A stretch of 16,887 nt of DNA, taken from positions 11,469 through 28,355 of the forward strand of contig DNHK01000418.1 in NCBI GenBank assembly GCA_003485905.1, written 5' to 3'. The DNA is from Gammaproteobacteria bacterium. Lineage in GTDB: Bacteria > Pseudomonadota > Gammaproteobacteria > Arenicellales > Arenicellaceae. Under the pieces are notes generated by a model. That model saw only the letters and a program-made list of their open reading frames with translations. It did not search any database and was not told the DNA's origin. The translations under genes and the position numbers were made by a program. This document shows positions 16,515-16,887 of the stretch, in pieces. Numbering within the stretch: position 1 is the stretch's first letter; each line of letters starts with the position of its first letter.

Positions 16515-16887
16515 ATGAATATAAGTTACGGTCAAACGATAACTACCCCACTTATAGCCTTAATGGCTTTATTGTTGGTTGCTTGCGGTTCTATGGAGCG
16601 GTTAGAGACTGGTGAAGCTGTAGCTTATAAAGAGGCGAAAATTCGACCCCCATTGGCAGTGCCTGAGGGTATGAACGAAGTGCCGCTTAATCCTGCCAAC
16701 GAGTTGCAGCAGATTTCCGTTGTTGAGCAGGCCGCGGAGTCACGGATACCGCCAAATGCTGGGTTGGTTGAAAAAGCAGATATAGAAGCGGAATCAGATG
16801 CTTTGGTGGCAGAACCTGAAGTTAGTGCAGCTGAGCCAATCATAACGGTTGTGATTACCGGTAGAAATCCTCGATTAAACACTTCAC
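16515..16887 (+). CDS. bamC: BamC-like outer membrane assembly lipoprotein, 5' part
   Basis: The frame is open from ATG 16515 to the window end, giving 124 residues. A lipoprotein signal ends LLVAC, with the lipidated Cys at residue 24, so the product should reach the outer membrane. The mature start has YKEAKIRPPLAVPEGM (about 38-53), the Y-x-x-A...PPL-x-VP-x-G pattern of the NlpB/DapX (BamC) family, followed by an acidic, probably disordered stretch. BamC is an accessory of the BAM complex that inserts outer membrane proteins. The position just after dapA supports the name. The conserved C-terminal domains lie outside the window, so the family call rests on signal, motif and context. Confidence 0.8.
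   Translation, partial: MNISYGQTITTPLIALMALLLVACGSMERLETGEAVAYKEAKIRPPLAVPEGMNEVPLNPANELQQISVVEQAAESRIPPNAGLVEKADIEAESDALVAEPEVSAAEPIITVVITGRNPRLNTS

Overview
The window looks like chromosomal DNA of a gammaproteobacterium, possibly a free-living marine lineage. The evidence is Gram-negative envelope genes (nlpD, lpxH, a bamC-like lipoprotein, a gspD fragment), the pcm-yqaA-nlpD cluster, and biosynthetic blocks (alaC-hom-thrC; ilvB-ilvH-ilvC-psd-pssA) that are conserved across gamma- and betaproteobacteria. Base composition is moderate and even throughout. Initiation at GTG or TTG is fairly common. I cannot name the genus from sequence alone.

Layout: (1) 1-91, the 3' part of tRNA-Pro(GGG) and its terminator. 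(2) 255-2527, pcm, a yqaA-type DedA-family membrane protein and nlpD. This is the usual surE-pcm-nlpD-rpoS neighbourhood, but with no surE before it and no rpoS after it. (3) 2728-6553, alaC, hom and thrC, for alanine/pyruvate and threonine metabolism. (4) 6672-7734, a scar: the first 74 codons of a type II secretin gene (gspD) run tail-to-tail into an oppositely oriented HerA-like ATPase gene (DUF853/YjgR type), which is cut just after its Walker B motif. A 12-base stretch at the joint fits both reading frames. (5) 7957-9432, folE with a structured leader, then a YpfJ-type zinc metallopeptidase gene; lpxH faces them on the minus strand (9504-10274). (6) 10275-10602, a divergent regulatory region with two terminator-like hairpins. 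(7) 10603-15479, ilvB-ilvH-ilvC-psd-pssA: branched-chain amino acid synthesis followed by the two-step route from CDP-diacylglycerol to phosphatidylethanolamine. (8) 15555 to the window end, dapA and the start of a BamC-like lipoprotein gene.

All plus-strand biosynthetic genes are intact, with their catalytic motifs present. Most of the window is ordinary housekeeping DNA and I see no new defence or mobile system. The places worth a second look are the gspD/HerA joint (a real deletion or an assembly artefact), the missing rpoS and surE, and the leaders of ilvB and folE.
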